A stretch of 64,000 nt of DNA from NCBI GenBank assembly GCA_037975125.1, contig CM075856.1, positions 7,573,078 to 7,637,077 of the forward strand, in the 5' to 3' direction. The DNA comes from Latrodectus hesperus (taxonomy: Eukaryota > Arthropoda > Arachnida > Araneae > Theridiidae). Positions 36,059 through 48,089 of the stretch are shown piece after piece (the first letter of the stretch is position 1; the number at the start of each line of letters is the position of its first letter). Both the position numbers and the translations under genes were made by a program. Below the pieces are notes generated by a model, which saw only the letters and a program-made list of their open reading frames with translations, had not been told where the DNA came from and did not search any database.

Positions 36059-36061
<3 letters not shown>
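34323..36061 (-). mobile_element. Tc1-like transposon with long IR/DR-type ends
   Basis: The left end CAGTGTTTCACAAAAGTGAT and the right end (reverse complement, AGTGTGTGTGTGTG then TCTCACAAAAGTGAG) begin inverted repeats that stay alignable for roughly 200 bases. These include TTTTTTGTGGGTGTGTTTCA and, further in, CTCACATAAGTGATG. The ACAAAAGTGA and ACATAAGTGATG motifs are a repeated pair inside each inverted repeat, the IR/DR arrangement known from Sleeping Beauty-like Tc1 elements. The right terminus carries an expanded CA run. TA arrays flank both ends (34266-34322 and 36062-36126). The transposase between them is a pseudogene. Confidence 0.88.
34578..35668 (-). pseudogene. Tc1-like transposase pseudogene
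   Basis: Read on the minus strand from an ATG at 35668 (MNAKRK). Recognisable blocks: an N-terminal helix-turn-helix segment (ESEKSIGETAETVNLSHST, STVFNIIKRYKNNHMIQSK), the GRPSKLS motif, then SAPKVAADLQSLYG, and VARKKFFVSEKNRKLRLAFA. Later come a decayed DDE core and the usual C-terminus (LKSVLQEEWGKI, IPRRLNHVLKVKG), with a stop at 34578-34580. Stops occur early and frameshifts are frequent, and a short tandem duplication (ACTAATCAATATACTT) has disrupted the middle near 34970-35000. It would have cut and pasted its own element at TA sites; it is dead. Confidence 0.85.

Positions 36062-36126
<65 letters not shown>
36062..36126. repeat. (TA)n microsatellite abutting the Tc1-like element
   Basis: About 65 bases of TA starting at the right end of the element, after a short CA run. 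Confidence 0.95.
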
Positions 36127-36130
<4 letters not shown>

Positions 36131-36356
36131 CAAAAAGGGCTTTTTACCCGCTACTTCTTACTGAAGAAAGATTTCTTTAACATTTTTATAATTTCCTATA
36201 TAAAGGTCTTTAGTTGACAAGGTTATCACTTCTTATGAAGTTTCTTTATATTAGGAGTGCACCAAGTTTATTGCTATCAATTTCAAAATTTAATGTCATT
36301 TTTATAATAAATAATTGTGAACATAATTCTATCTTGAGTTGCCACATGTAAAATAA

Positions 36357-36646
36357 GGAGCCGCGGTGGTCTGGTTTGTTAGGGCGTCGTTCTCATTATC
36401 GGAAGTTAGTGAGTTTAAATCCTGGCCGAACGAACATCCGTCGTATTCGTTAAAGGTGACTGGGGCTCGTTGAAAATGGGTGTGGTAGCAATGTCCTCCA
36501 GATTGTAGGGGTGACAAGCCAAGTATTGGGGTCTTCTGTTTGGTCCTTGCTTCAAAATTACGAAGACTTCACCCGGCTGCTTCTATCTAACTGGTAGAGC
36601 CCAACTCAGGGCAAAGTACAGGGAAGCATGCTGGTGCACAATAGCA
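36357..36646 (+). mobile_element. tRNA-derived SINE, family C, with target-site duplication
   Basis: Starts GGAGCCGCGGTGGTCTGG, a tRNA-like head with A box GTGGTCTGGTTTG and B box GAGTTTAAATCC 55-60 bases in. The body (CCGAACGAACATCCGTCG, GGTGACTGGGGCTCG, AGGGGTGACAAGCC) ends with ATGCTGGTGCACAATAGC. A 13-base direct repeat ACATGTAAAATAA flanks it at 36344-36356 and 36647-36659, fixing both ends. A truncated relative is at 39247-39355. The last 19 bases of the element, plus the duplication and flank, have become the unit of the minisatellite that follows. Confidence 0.85.
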
Positions 36647-37217
36647 ACATGTAAAATAATTCTCATGGCTAGATGCTGGTGCACAATAGCAACATGTAAA
36701 ATAATTCTCATGGCTAGATGCTGGTGCACAATAGCAACATGTAAAATAGTTCTCATGGCTAGATGCTGGTGCACAATAGCAACATGAAAATAATTCGCAT
36801 GGCTAGATGCTGGTGCACAATAGCAACATGAAAATAATTCGCATGGCTAGATGCTGGTGCACAATAGCAACATGAAAATAATTCGCATGGCTAGATGCTG
36901 GTGCACAATAGCAACATGAAAATAATTCGCATGGCTAGAGGCTGGTGCACAATAGCAACATGTAAAATAATTCTCATGGCTAGATGCTGGTGTACAGTAG
37001 CAACATGTAAAATAATTCTCATGGCTAGATGCTGGTGTACAGTAGCAACATGAAAATAATTCTCATGGCTAGATGCTGGTGCACAATAGCAACATGTAAA
37101 ATAATTCTCATAGTTAGTTACAAGGAAGCATGCTGGTGCACAATAGCAACATGTAAAATAATTCTCATAGTTAGTTACAAGGAAGCATGCTGGTGCACAA
37201 CAGCAACGTGTAAAATT
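36628..37217 (+). repeat. Minisatellite, 13 units of 44, 45 or 57 bp
   Basis: Units start ATGCTGGTGCACAATAGCAA and continue CATGTAAAATAATTCTCATG then GCTAG. Unit starts: 36628, 36673, 36718, 36763, 36807, 36851, 36895, 36939, 36984, 37029, 37073, 37130, 37187 (the last is partial). Four consecutive 44-bp units share the change ATGAAAATAATTCGC, showing local spread of a variant. Two units ending at 37186 are 57 bp and carry TAGTTAGTTACAAGGAAGC in place of TGGCTAG. The unit begins in the SINE 3' end and runs through its target duplication into flanking DNA. Confidence 0.95.
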
Positions 37218-40200
37218 AAATATATTTTACATGTTGTTGTAATATATATTTTTAATATATCCATTAATTATTTTTTTAAAGCGAGAAGTTCCATTGTGTA
37301 AAAAAAACTTTATTATAAGAAGAACATCTTCAACCTGAACAATTGTAATTTAATTATAAGAAAATATAAACTTACATTTAAAATTATTTTGTAAGTTCAA
37401 AATATTCTCTTATATAGTCACGAATTCCTTGATACCATTATATAAAAGAAAATGCATTATTTGCAACAGCAGAGAAGGGAAGAAATACATACTATTTGCT
37501 TTCTATTTACATGTATATGCATGTATAATTTTATATGCACATTCATCTATATTTTAGGTAATTTTTATTTAAAATTATTACATCAATTTCATTGGGCAAC
37601 GTAAATTTGGCAAATTATGATTAAGGGCCATTTGTAAAAATTAACTTTCACAGTAAAGGAAACATTTCTTTTAAGAATGGATTCATAAATTTCCAAACCT
37701 GGATTGCAATATATATAAGTACATTTTAAATTTTTATATTTCTGAAACGAGAATAACATATTTAAAATGCATTTCCAGTTACATTCGGTGATGTAAGTAG
37801 TCAGTATCGCTATCAAAACGTCATACATCAAAAGCTGAACACAGCTGTCAAAAGGAAACGAACTCCATAAAAACTCACTTTCTCTCAATGCTTTCTGAAA
37901 GGGAAATTCTAAATTTACAAGCTGCGACCATAACCATCTATTCATCCATCCTCCTTTCTAAAGAGGAAACATACACGGCTTCCATCAACTTGGCACAGCT
38001 GTCACGGAATGGGAGAACCTATTGGCGACATCTAAATTTATCTCTCGACACGGAGCACAGTTATCACGAACTCGGGCAATATTCCTGGTTGGCGACAATA
38101 GTGAAGTAAGTCGACAAATAGATCCATTTCATGAGCAGTTTCTTTGTCCATTTAGAAACACGATCAGATTGATCATCGGAACGTTACAATTGTTCCTTTT
38201 TGTGACTATTTTTAAAGTAAACTAAGTATTTTAAGGAAATAATAGCTTTTTTTCATCTTTTCGTTTCGGTTTAACTGAAAGTTGCTTTTAAAAATAACAG
38301 ATATTTTCACAGTACTTCTTTCCAAAATATAGTAAAATTAAAATTCCAATGGAAATTCTTTCGTTATAAAATTGACTCTATGAATATTGTTCGAATTGAA
38401 ATTTATCTTCATCTTAAATACGCAAGACAGGAATAAAAATGAAATTAAATTGAAAATGGCTCTTTTAAATATTAAGTTTTCAGTTCTTTATTTGTTTATT
38501 TTTTTATTAATTTATGTATATTTTAATGGGTAACACAATGAATATTTTAAAAATATATTAAATTGATGAAAATATTTTACCTCTCTGTCACGTTTATTTA
38601 ATATATAAACTAAAATCCGTTAAGATATGAATCAAATACTTCAAAAAAAATTACAATGTTAAACGTAATTAAGGAACTAATAAATTTAGTTCAATAAAAT
38701 ACCTATATTATATGCATTTCAAAATTTAAAACATTAATTTCAATATACCGTCCAAATTAGTTAAAATATCTGAAAATATTCAGTATAAAATAATCACTTA
38801 CATAAAAATAATTATAAATATAAATGCATACTAAATGAACATATACGCTCTAACTTTAAAAAAATTATCGTTTTCGTTATTCTTAGTACGTTCTTAATAT
38901 TATTACGAAATAAAATGTAAATCATTAATTACTCTAAATATAGTACGATGATTTTAACTTCATTTTTAGAAGAAGATTTAAAATAAGCTCAGTATCTTAG
39001 TTATATTCTGTATATAACTATTATATTTCTGTTATATCTTCTACACCAACAAAAGAAATTGCTGCACCAGCATCTTTCCATGTACCTATCTTTAATCCGG
39101 ACTGTACTAGTTAGTAGAAGTAGTCTGGTGAAAGTCTTCGTATAATTTAGAAGTATGGACCAGCAGAAGACACCTAACACTTGACTTGCCATCTCCAGAG
39201 GTATCATTTTACATAGAGGACATTGCAACCAAGATTTATTTTATGTGCCTCAGGAGCCTTCGATGAACTCGACGGATCTTCGATTAAGCCGGAATTCGAA
39301 CTCAATGTCTTCTGATAATGAAAATGGCACCTTAACCAACTGGGCTGCTGCAACCTTTTCACAATAGAAGTACCCACTTTATTATAAAAATTTATGTAGA
39401 TGAATGTACAAAAATTCAGTTCACATTCTTTAAATATGCAAGAAAAGATAACGTTTGCATAAATGAAAATCTGACGTTCGAAATGGAATAAAATCTGGAA
39501 GGTGTAAAAATTTTGAAACTATAGAATACTATGTATACCATAATATTTCACAATAGCACGTAGGATTTATTACTATGAATGATTTTCGATTTTCATTTTA
39601 ATCATTACATACACGTAGCAAATATAAAACTTTCAGAAACAGACTAAAGCTAAACGCAGTCATATGGAGAGAAACTTATAAAAATATGGAAAAATGCTGT
39701 AACTGTTGTAATACAGGAAAAGTTTGATAATAAATTTGGTTCAGGAGAGCTTCATAAAATGAAAGCAATATTTGCCTTTCATATCTGTGTGAGATTTTTT
39801 TCCAATATGAAAAATTAAAAATTCCAAAACATACTTTGGACAGCTGTATTCGAATATAACATTATCTTCTTTCCCTGCATTAAAAAACTAGATAAAAATA
39901 ATTCTACCATTATCATTAAAGCTAATAAGTCTGATGAAATTAATTTATCATTACAGTAGTATATTACTTATTATTATCTACAATTCAATTTCAGTTACTA
40001 TTTATTATATACAGTTTAAAATTAATTTCCTATTTACTAGAAATGCATTTATAAGCAATAAATAAATAAATGGTGATTTTTTTAAAAAAGTTGTCAGTTC
40101 TTTCTGTTAGTAGCTGTCAGTACCATTTACAAATGGAAGAGTAGCTAAGGAACTTCATGTTTGTCAGTCATTGATGCCTGATATCCCATATCAATGTTTG

Positions 40201-41684
40201 TGTAGATTACTTTGTGAGATTTATGGTATTACATTGCTCTATTTTCCTGAAGTTTTCCAATGAGAGATATGCCAATGAGAAACATTATAATTAAACATTA
40301 CATTATTCACTATACAGTCTAAAACATTCGTAAAAAACCTATTAAATTTGTAATTTTTGACAAAGATTAGACTTTATAAATTAGGAAAATTTTTTATAAA
40401 ATCTTTAATAAGGATATATGTAGTGTATATTGTATAGTTAAGTATAGCATTAAATGTAGTGTATATTATATATACGACTAAATTTTTCGGAATCTACATT
40501 GCTCTTAAGCTAAGAGAAATCTTATTTTATAGGATTGTATATTAGAAGGTTCTTTACCGATTGATTATAAAGCCACTTTTTCAGACTGTTTTGCAAAGAA
40601 ACTGCTTTGCTATTGTTAAACGATGAAAAAAAACTATATTCGATCATTCCGCATAAAGGAACTTTCAAGTTTACTCTTTTGAAGCATGTCCTTTAGTAAA
40701 TTGCTAATATTTTAGTAAAATTATTCCCTAAATCTATCGAAGTATTAATCACAAATTACTTTGAAAAATATTGCATCTCTTTGTTGTTCATTTGAAGGAA
40801 GCTAATTGATTCTCTTCTGGAAATGGAAATAAAGCTGTTTATTGTTATAAAAGTCTCTAGATATTATAAAAGGGGAAAAAGTTTTAAAAATTAATGTTTT
40901 GTAATTTAACAGAAAGCTTTTATAAACATAAAATGATCAACGCATATATATTTTCTTACTAAATTATTACAAGGAAATTTTGGATTTTCTATTGATAGTT
41001 TAAAACATATTATGAACAAATTATTCAAAATATCATTAAATATGTAATGTCATAGAAAAAAATTTGCTTATATAATCTTATTAATTTTGGTCCAGAGTAT
41101 TAATTATAAACTGAGATTAAAAACTTGAATGCCATGATCAATTTCATAAGTTCTTCAAACTATATACAATTTTTGACCAATAATTTTTAATCAAAATATT
41201 TAGTTTTGATTACACTAATAAGCCACTTTTTATTTTATCATAGAAGGAAAAATGGAATATTTAACTTGATTTGGTATGGTTACAGTCAAGTTTTACATGA
41301 AAGAGCCAATTCAAATGACATTTACATTTCACAGTAGTTTTAAATTCACAACAAACATTTGTACTAGAATTAGATTCAAGAATTATTGAGCTGAAAATTA
41401 GAAGTGGTTGAAAACCACAATATCAATATTGTTTCAAACAAAAATCACGTAAAATCTTTTGGAAAAAGATTTTTCCTTGCATTTACTTATGAAATATAAA
41501 CGATGTCATATTTACGTTTATTAAAAGAGGAAAACGTTTTAACATCCTCATTGAGAATCGCGACTGCTTTAACTACGAAATACCTTATTAAAAAGTGAAA
41601 TTAGGAAATATAAATTCTCATGAATGGAGAGTTTAAATCCAAATCGAGCTTTTTTTATACTGAAAATTTCCTTTAACATTTTTA
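37218..41684. other. Mostly AT-rich intronic stretch
   Basis: Contains the truncated SINE at 39247-39355 and, at about 37990-38110, two imperfect direct repeats of roughly 60 bases. One is GGCACAGCTGTCACGGAATG ... TTGGCGACATC, the other GGAGCACAGTTATCACGAAC ... TTGGCGACAAT, and each is followed by a CTCGACA/GTCGACA end. Overlapping open frames there (37888-38109, 38022-38225) have no family signal. I see nothing else. Confidence 0.5.
39247..39355 (-). mobile_element. tRNA-derived SINE, family C, 3'-truncated copy
   Basis: On the minus strand: GCAGCAGCCCAGTTGGTTAA (A box region), TTTCATTATCAGAAG, B box GAGTTCGAATTCCGGC, GAAGATCCGTCGAGTTCATC and GGCTCCTGAGGC. It aligns with 36357-36470 (TCTCATTATCGGAAG, GAACATCCGTCGTATTCG). 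The rest of the body is absent. Confidence 0.75.
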
Positions 41685-41945
41685 TTCATTAACAATCGAT
41701 AGAAGAGCGACTCAACAAATGATGTTGCCATCTTCCGTTGGCTCGATGTCTAAAATCTATCGGACAGTTTGAGCCTCCCCCCAAGCGACCCCTGAAGCAT
41801 TTATCCTCTTTCCTGCAGACAAGAAAAGCAACAGAGCTTGAAATACAAGAGATAGGGTTTTCCAGTAAAGCCCACCTAGTCAAGGAAAACCTGTCAAAGC
41901 TAGACAACCGAAAATACGCTATGCTATCTTTTTTGTTTTTCTAAT
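41685..41945. other. GC-elevated patch with open frames on both strands
   Basis: Plus-strand frame 41738-41944 and minus-strand frame 41689-41907 overlap. Neither shows a known domain. The segment starts with CGATAGAAGAGCGACTC and contains CAGTTTGAGCCTCCCCCC. Possibly an exon of unknown type, a regulatory element or an old repeat. Confidence 0.25.
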
Positions 41946-42511
41946 CTATTCCTTTCTCTGTTGACAGTGTTCTTTTCTTTTAAATTCACTAAAAAGGGAT
42001 TAAAGCATCTAACCTTTTATTTCTGTATAGCTTTTCAGATCTAATATGTTTCAGTGTCTCTCAGACTGTCCTTTTAATGGGGAATTTTTAGGGATTATTT
42101 TCATAATTTGTAAAATTTACTTAAAATAAATAATCCTTGAATGCTGAAGTTAAAGAATCTTGAATAGCGCGATGAGATTAGCAGAGCAAAATTCACCGAA
42201 GTAATTTTGTATACAATTAATAAAATTTATTCATAAATACTGATATATTTCTTTAAAAAAAAAACTCCAGGCGAAAGGAAATCAATTGAAAATAAAATAA
42301 TTTTCCAATGCATTTGAATTTTGAAATAATTTGAAACTCCAGTAAACATTGAGAAAATAAAAAATTAAAAATTTTGAGAACCTAAATTATTCAAAGTTTT
42401 ACCGTTGACTATTCGAAATAGTAAAAATGAGAGTAAATGTTTTGAAAAATTTCTATGTAGTACTAAATTTATTGAGGATTTGAATTTTATTATGAAAACT
42501 TTCCTGACAGA

Positions 42512-42518
<7 letters not shown>

Positions 42519-42561
<43 letters not shown>
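42519..42561. repeat. (TA)n microsatellite
   Basis: About 43 bases of TA. Confidence 0.95.
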
Positions 42562-42562
<1 letters not shown>

Positions 42563-45500
42563 GTAATATAAACTTACAGTTTAAGTTGTACTATAGAAAA
42601 TATAGATTTGAGAGTTTAAATGTTCCATAGTGTTGATTCATAAATTTGTGAATCATAATTCTCACTTTCTATTAAATATTTGATGAAAGATTTCAATAAA
42701 ATGAGGAAATAAAAGCAATTACAGATAATGCAGGAAATTACAAATTACTTTTATATAGTAAGTATTTTTGATAAAACTTTAACACTTGCATTATATCAAA
42801 AACTGAATTTAAAATAAAGAATTTTTAATAAAATTATTAGAATGTCCTTAATAACTGCCATATTTTGATTAAAATACATTGTACAAGTTATTGTTTTTAA
42901 ACTAACACAGTTTAATCATCTTCAATTACATTTATAAACTAGAAAACAATTGGGTTTAGTGGATTTCTATTTGCTAAATGAATGTATTGCTTCCAGAATA
43001 TTAATAAGACATGCAATGTTGCAGTCTCTCAAGTATGAATATCAGGAAATTAATGTACAAATTTCTTCCTTCCTTGTTTATAAAGACCTGACTTAAATCC
43101 CACATAACATTTGTAAAATGAGTTTTATATAGAGCTCGCAAAATGGGATTGGAGTTTAAATTTTATGATTAAATTATCAACATCTATACAGAAGGAATGA
43201 ATATCATTATGTACCACAAGAAATATTTTAAAACAATCAATATTTTCGGAAAGACTACCAGTTTAATTACAGACCATGGAGGATTATTCTCATATTAAAA
43301 AAGGATTTATTATTTACCTTTTACCATCACATCTTACAATGCTGGTTTATGCAGAATAATATATAATCAATGAAATTAAAACGAAACTGGTATATCAAGG
43401 GTAAGTCTGCAAATAATGCAAGATATCTTAGTCTAATCTTAGCATTAGAAGTCGCATGTAGAGGAAAAGTTTTGCTGGTAAATCTTTTCTAAATTACCAG
43501 AAATAAGTAGAAACACATCGAAACTTCCTCCCACATATTATTAATGTTTCATGTATCACAGACAAACTGAGCATTTTATAGTCAAATTCTTATATCCGTA
43601 GGGAAAAACCTAGACAAAAATATGGAGGTGATATTGTACTATTTATTGAGAAATAGATGGTGTAGTGTAATGTGTTTAGAATTCCATGCGATTATAATAA
43701 AGTTTTATTTAGCAGTTAACAATAGGGGTAAAACCAGCTTTTTAACAAGCTAACAAAGAACGAGAGGCTGTACCAACTGCTACCAAAAAGAAGTGTTTAT
43801 TCCACGGCCTTTGGGGTTGTTTATTTGGCGCACGGAAAAATTAGCCAACTTTCAAAGCCCTGTTGCCAACAGATGGTGCTATTACGAGGTGTCTTTTCAT
43901 TAATGAAACTATAGGTGTCCAACTTGCAGTTTTTCTCCTTACTGGCTTCGAATCATTGTAGTCTGAACTACAAATTCTGATGTTAGTACGTAGCATTGTT
44001 AAAGGTAAATACGTAATAATCTAGAGAGCGTAGATGCTTAGAATATAGAGAGAATATAGAACATACAAAATATAGAGAACATAGAGCACAGAGGATTTTA
44101 TAGAACGAGTTTATAATGTTCATATGAGATTATGATCCTACGATGGTCTCAAAAGATTTGCTCATCAAATTATTGCATCAAATTTTATAGCTTTTGTTCA
44201 TCTGATAACTTGCATAAATACATTCGTATGTTACTCCTTGCAACATTTTTAAAATTTATTCTCAATGATTTCATTACAAACAAACGAGTATCGTAGCATG
44301 TTTGTGAATAATGAAATTATTTTACCTAATGAATATCAATTTATGCAAAAGTGTGATTAATTTAATCATTACAATTAGCAAATTCATTCCATGCGCAGAG
44401 TAATCATAATATTTTTGTGATTAATGAAATTTATAAGCATGAACTATTAAATTACAAAATTTCAAAGTGACCACATTATGATAAGAAAGAATAATTTAAT
44501 TTTGAGGCTAAAACATATATTTAGAAACTCTTTTCTTATATCCTTTTGCTTCTTAATTTTACCGTCTAGGATATATAATTAGCAATAAAAGTTTATTTTT
44601 GATTTACAATACACATATGATTGTTCAATGTGATTGGCAACGTCATTAACCAATCATTATATTCGTGATGGAAACTGTTTGCATTAGAGGCAAAAGTACT
44701 TACTTTATTGGCGACAGAGGAAAAATCTAATTTTAATTGTGACAAAAAAAACTGAAATAAGAAACTTTAAGTACAGTATAAATTCTTGCATTAATTAAAA
44801 AATAAAATTTTTTAAGAATTAAAAAGGTTTTAAAAATTAAGATATTTTTATATAAAAGACAAATAGTACGTTAATAAAAATACATTAAAATATAAAAATA
44901 TCCATTTTTTAATTGAAATCTTCACTAAAATTTCAAAATTAATTACAAATTTTAAAATATATAATATCAAATACATTCCCTACTCGAGTTAAGACTTACA
45001 CTACATTTAAGAACTTTATAGCTTCATATTTCGGGACAAAATCTAAATTTGAGCAGTTATTACACGCAAGCACTAATTGAGTATTAATTTTGAAGAAATG
45101 TTGCATGATATATAATCCTAACAAAGCTCTTGAGTCCTAATAGAAGTAGATTAGCTGCCAGACATCGGATGAAAAATGAAAGCTTTAAAACTTTGTGATC
45201 CAAATTGTTAAAAAGATAAAAAGTTAGTGCTGTTTGGCAGACTTTCAACCATATTTTTGAACAGAAGCGAAACAATTTTTACATATTTTACTTTTTTATA
45301 TCTCATTACACGAGGTAATGACTATTTAAATTAAAATATCCTCCGTTACTATATTAATTCACAACAAACTTTTTATAAAATAATTTAAGAAAAAAAGTTT
45401 ATGCCTCAATGAAAATTTTAATGAAAGAGAAAGGAATAGATATATTTTAATATAATTAAAATGTTTAATTATCTTCTAATTTGCTTATCTAATTTTATAC

Positions 45501-45978
45501 GTAAGCTATTCCAATAAATATTTTTTTAACTGTTACTTTCTCATAATTAATCATATTTTTCTCAAAGTCTTAATGTTTCCGACATCCGACATAAAGAGAA
45601 TTAACATAAGAATCTAAAATATTAATTCGTTATGAGTATTTTAAACGTTACGTAAAAATAATGAGCTTCTAATGGAAAATTTTGGAAATAACTTTTTAAG
45701 GATAAGAAATTATTGTATATAAACAGCTATATATAAATATATTAGATTCGAAACTAAACTAATTGGCATTTTCATTGTTTAAAAATTACTTCATTGATAA
45801 AATTCTAGAATTTCAATCAAAACTCTTTCAATTTTCTATTAATTTTTTCTTAAAATTGGAAAACTAAGTCAACTGGAAATTTTCTTCATATCATTTACTG
45901 AAACTCTATGATGAATTTTACTCTCCTGATATTAATAATTCTTATTTAGAGCATATCATTTATCAAGAAAATACTAAG
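42562..45978. other. AT-rich intronic stretch, one GC-elevated patch at 43735-43990
   Basis: The patch contains GCCAACTTTCAAAGCCCTG and TTGCCAACAGATGGTGCTAT but no coding frame. Near 44030-44110 there is a short degenerate tandem of TATAGAGAA/CATAGAG units. Nothing else seen. Confidence 0.4.
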
Positions 45979-46157
45979 GTTTGGTTTGTTTGTCGCTCCA
46001 CGGTCATTTTTTTGCACACGAGGGTTAATTAGACTGGGACCTACGGTTTAAAGTGGATTCCGAACCACTACAAACATCTATGCCCAAGGTGGGATTCAAA
46101 CTCACGAACTGTCGAAGCGAAGGCAAAAGCGCTAACCATTCGGCTGCCAGCTCGGCT
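45979..46157 (-). mobile_element. tRNA-derived SINE, family A, with target-site duplication
   Basis: The best-preserved copy. On the minus strand: GCCGAGCTGGCAGCCGAATG, GTTAGCGCTTTTGCC, then TGAGTTTGAATCCCACC (B box), GTAGTGGTTCGGAATCCAC, CCCAGTCTAATTAACCC, AAAAAAATGACCG and a CAAACAAACC end. A 14-base direct repeat, AAGAAAATAC followed by TAAG or AAAG, flanks it at 45965-45978 and 46158-46171 with one mismatch. Confidence 0.92.
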
Positions 46158-46171
46158 AAGAAAATACAAAG

Positions 46172-48089
46172 TTACGCACCACAATATTGTGTATATATAT
46201 ATATATAAACGAATAATTTCACTCATTTAAACTATTTTATTATTGAGTTTACACTGTAAAATCAATTTCACATTCTATTAATAGAATTATTAAAATAGTT
46301 TGAAAAACTCCAATCAGTGTTTTAGAAAATTAACGATTAAATAAATTTATATATTTAATAAAGATGAAAAATATCAACATTTTAAAAACTTTCTTCTAGT
46401 AATCTGCTTACTAAGAAAACCATACCCTTTTTTTCGTTACAATAATTTGAATGTAAATAATTCAATATTTTTTTAGCAAGTATTTAAATTTTTTTTAGTT
46501 ATTTAAGTGAAACTTTTTACGGAGAATTTATTCTTCTTACTTTGACTGCAAATATAAATTTTCCTTATCGAGTGAAATTATATCTAAAGTAAAAGAAAAA
46601 TCCTTTATTTTCTTGTGAGAACAATAACGATGGATAACAAATATTTGAATAGAAAAACGTCTTTTGTTTAGCATGTCAAAGCCAAATAATACATCGATTC
46701 TTTTGCATTATCGAATATTATGCGCTCTCTATCGGTATATTTTATTCCTGTCAAAACTGTAATCTTTTCTATGCTTTTTCTTGTGGTCACAGGCGCTATT
46801 TTTTTCTCTCTATTTTCTAATATTCCAGGGATCACTTATAACAGAGCAATTGATAGATTTTTCTCTTTTTTTATCGTCAAAAGTTTCCGCTAGCTGTTAA
46901 ATAAATTATTAATGATAGATACACTCTACTTTTGCTTTGTGCTACTGAACTTGAAAGAAGTGCATTCTGGGAATACTAATCGAAAACTCGAAGTAGGTAG
47001 GGGTTGAAAGAGAAAAGTTATCGCTTGGAAAGAAAATAATCCAAACTTCGAAATTAATGGAATTGAAATAAGATCCAGATGGCTGAAATCCCTGTAGATT
47101 TATAATTAATCTGAATTAATTATTCAGTATTATACGCTGAGATAAATTTCAAGCTTTCATTTTTTCTCTTTTCGGTGGTATGAATCAGATTGTGCGGTAT
47201 TTGTGGTGATAATTCAAGTATATCCTTAATCCGATTTCTGAGCTGCATTCACAATTATCAAATAAATTATTTGAGCTAGAAATTTTGCTAATTTATATTA
47301 AAAAAATTCTTCGTTAAATGTGAAGAATAAAACACCTCTCAATACGCATTTATACATCTTATAACAATAATGGAAAATAAAATAAAGCAAAAATGGTGAT
47401 GCTTTGTTTTATTTTCCATAATTGTTGACAAGTGTATCAATATCTTTTTAACAAAATGCTTAGAATACTTCATGTATATAATGTAAAGTTAAATTTAGCT
47501 TCTTGCTTTTTAGATCTCAATTGTTTTATGAAACTTAATAAATACACGCTAAAATTATTATATTTCTTGTAAGATTTCAAAACCATATATTCAAATTTTA
47601 AGAAATATTAATCGAAATATATCAAGTTTTTTAAGCATATTTAAATGAAAGAAAGGTTATGAAATTATCAAGTTTACAATATATTTGGAATGAAATAAAA
47701 AAAATCCAATTAATATATTAAAATTTAATTTTCAGAATTAAAATATTTTAATATTTTTATATTCAGTTCAAGAATTCTTAGTTGATGAATGTATATTTTC
47801 AAATTTCAATTGTTAAATGTGTTTCCAATTTCTTTCAAATTAAATGAGAAATAATTACGTTTTCATGACATTACATTCACACATGTTACGTAACTAGATA
47901 TAGTTTAGTTTAAATTTAAAAAAATGAATGTATTTTACTACATTGTTTAAAATAAATTTTTGAGTGAAAACTGAATAATTTGAGATTTTCCATTCTAGGA
48001 ATTTGTTTCCATAAATCTTTATAATTTTTGTAATACTATATATTTTACAGCCAATTAAACTGAGTTGTTACATAAACTGAGCATTTATA
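46172..48089. other. AT-rich intronic stretch
   Basis: Apart from the inverted repeat at 47364-47425 and a short TA run near 46192-46206, nothing could be supported. Confidence 0.55.
47364..47425. repeat. 25-bp inverted repeat with 12-base loop
   Basis: The arm at 47364-47388 (containing AATGGAAAATAAAATAAAGC) pairs with 47401-47425, 23 of 25 positions matching. It could fold as an RNA hairpin within the intron on either strand. Confidence 0.75.

Noticed and set aside
36628..37217. Possible CRISPR-like array
   Set aside because: Units are contiguous tandem copies with no variable spacers, in eukaryotic intronic DNA.
37029..37301. Open frame with repeated CWCTIATCKIILI units (and the minus frame at 36583-36774)
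   Set aside because: Produced by the minisatellite, not a gene; unit lengths of 44 and 45 bp do not preserve one frame.
46920..46990. GCATTCTGGGAA motif resembling a ZNF143/Staf promoter site
   Set aside because: A single short match in 64 kb without a nearby transcript start signal.
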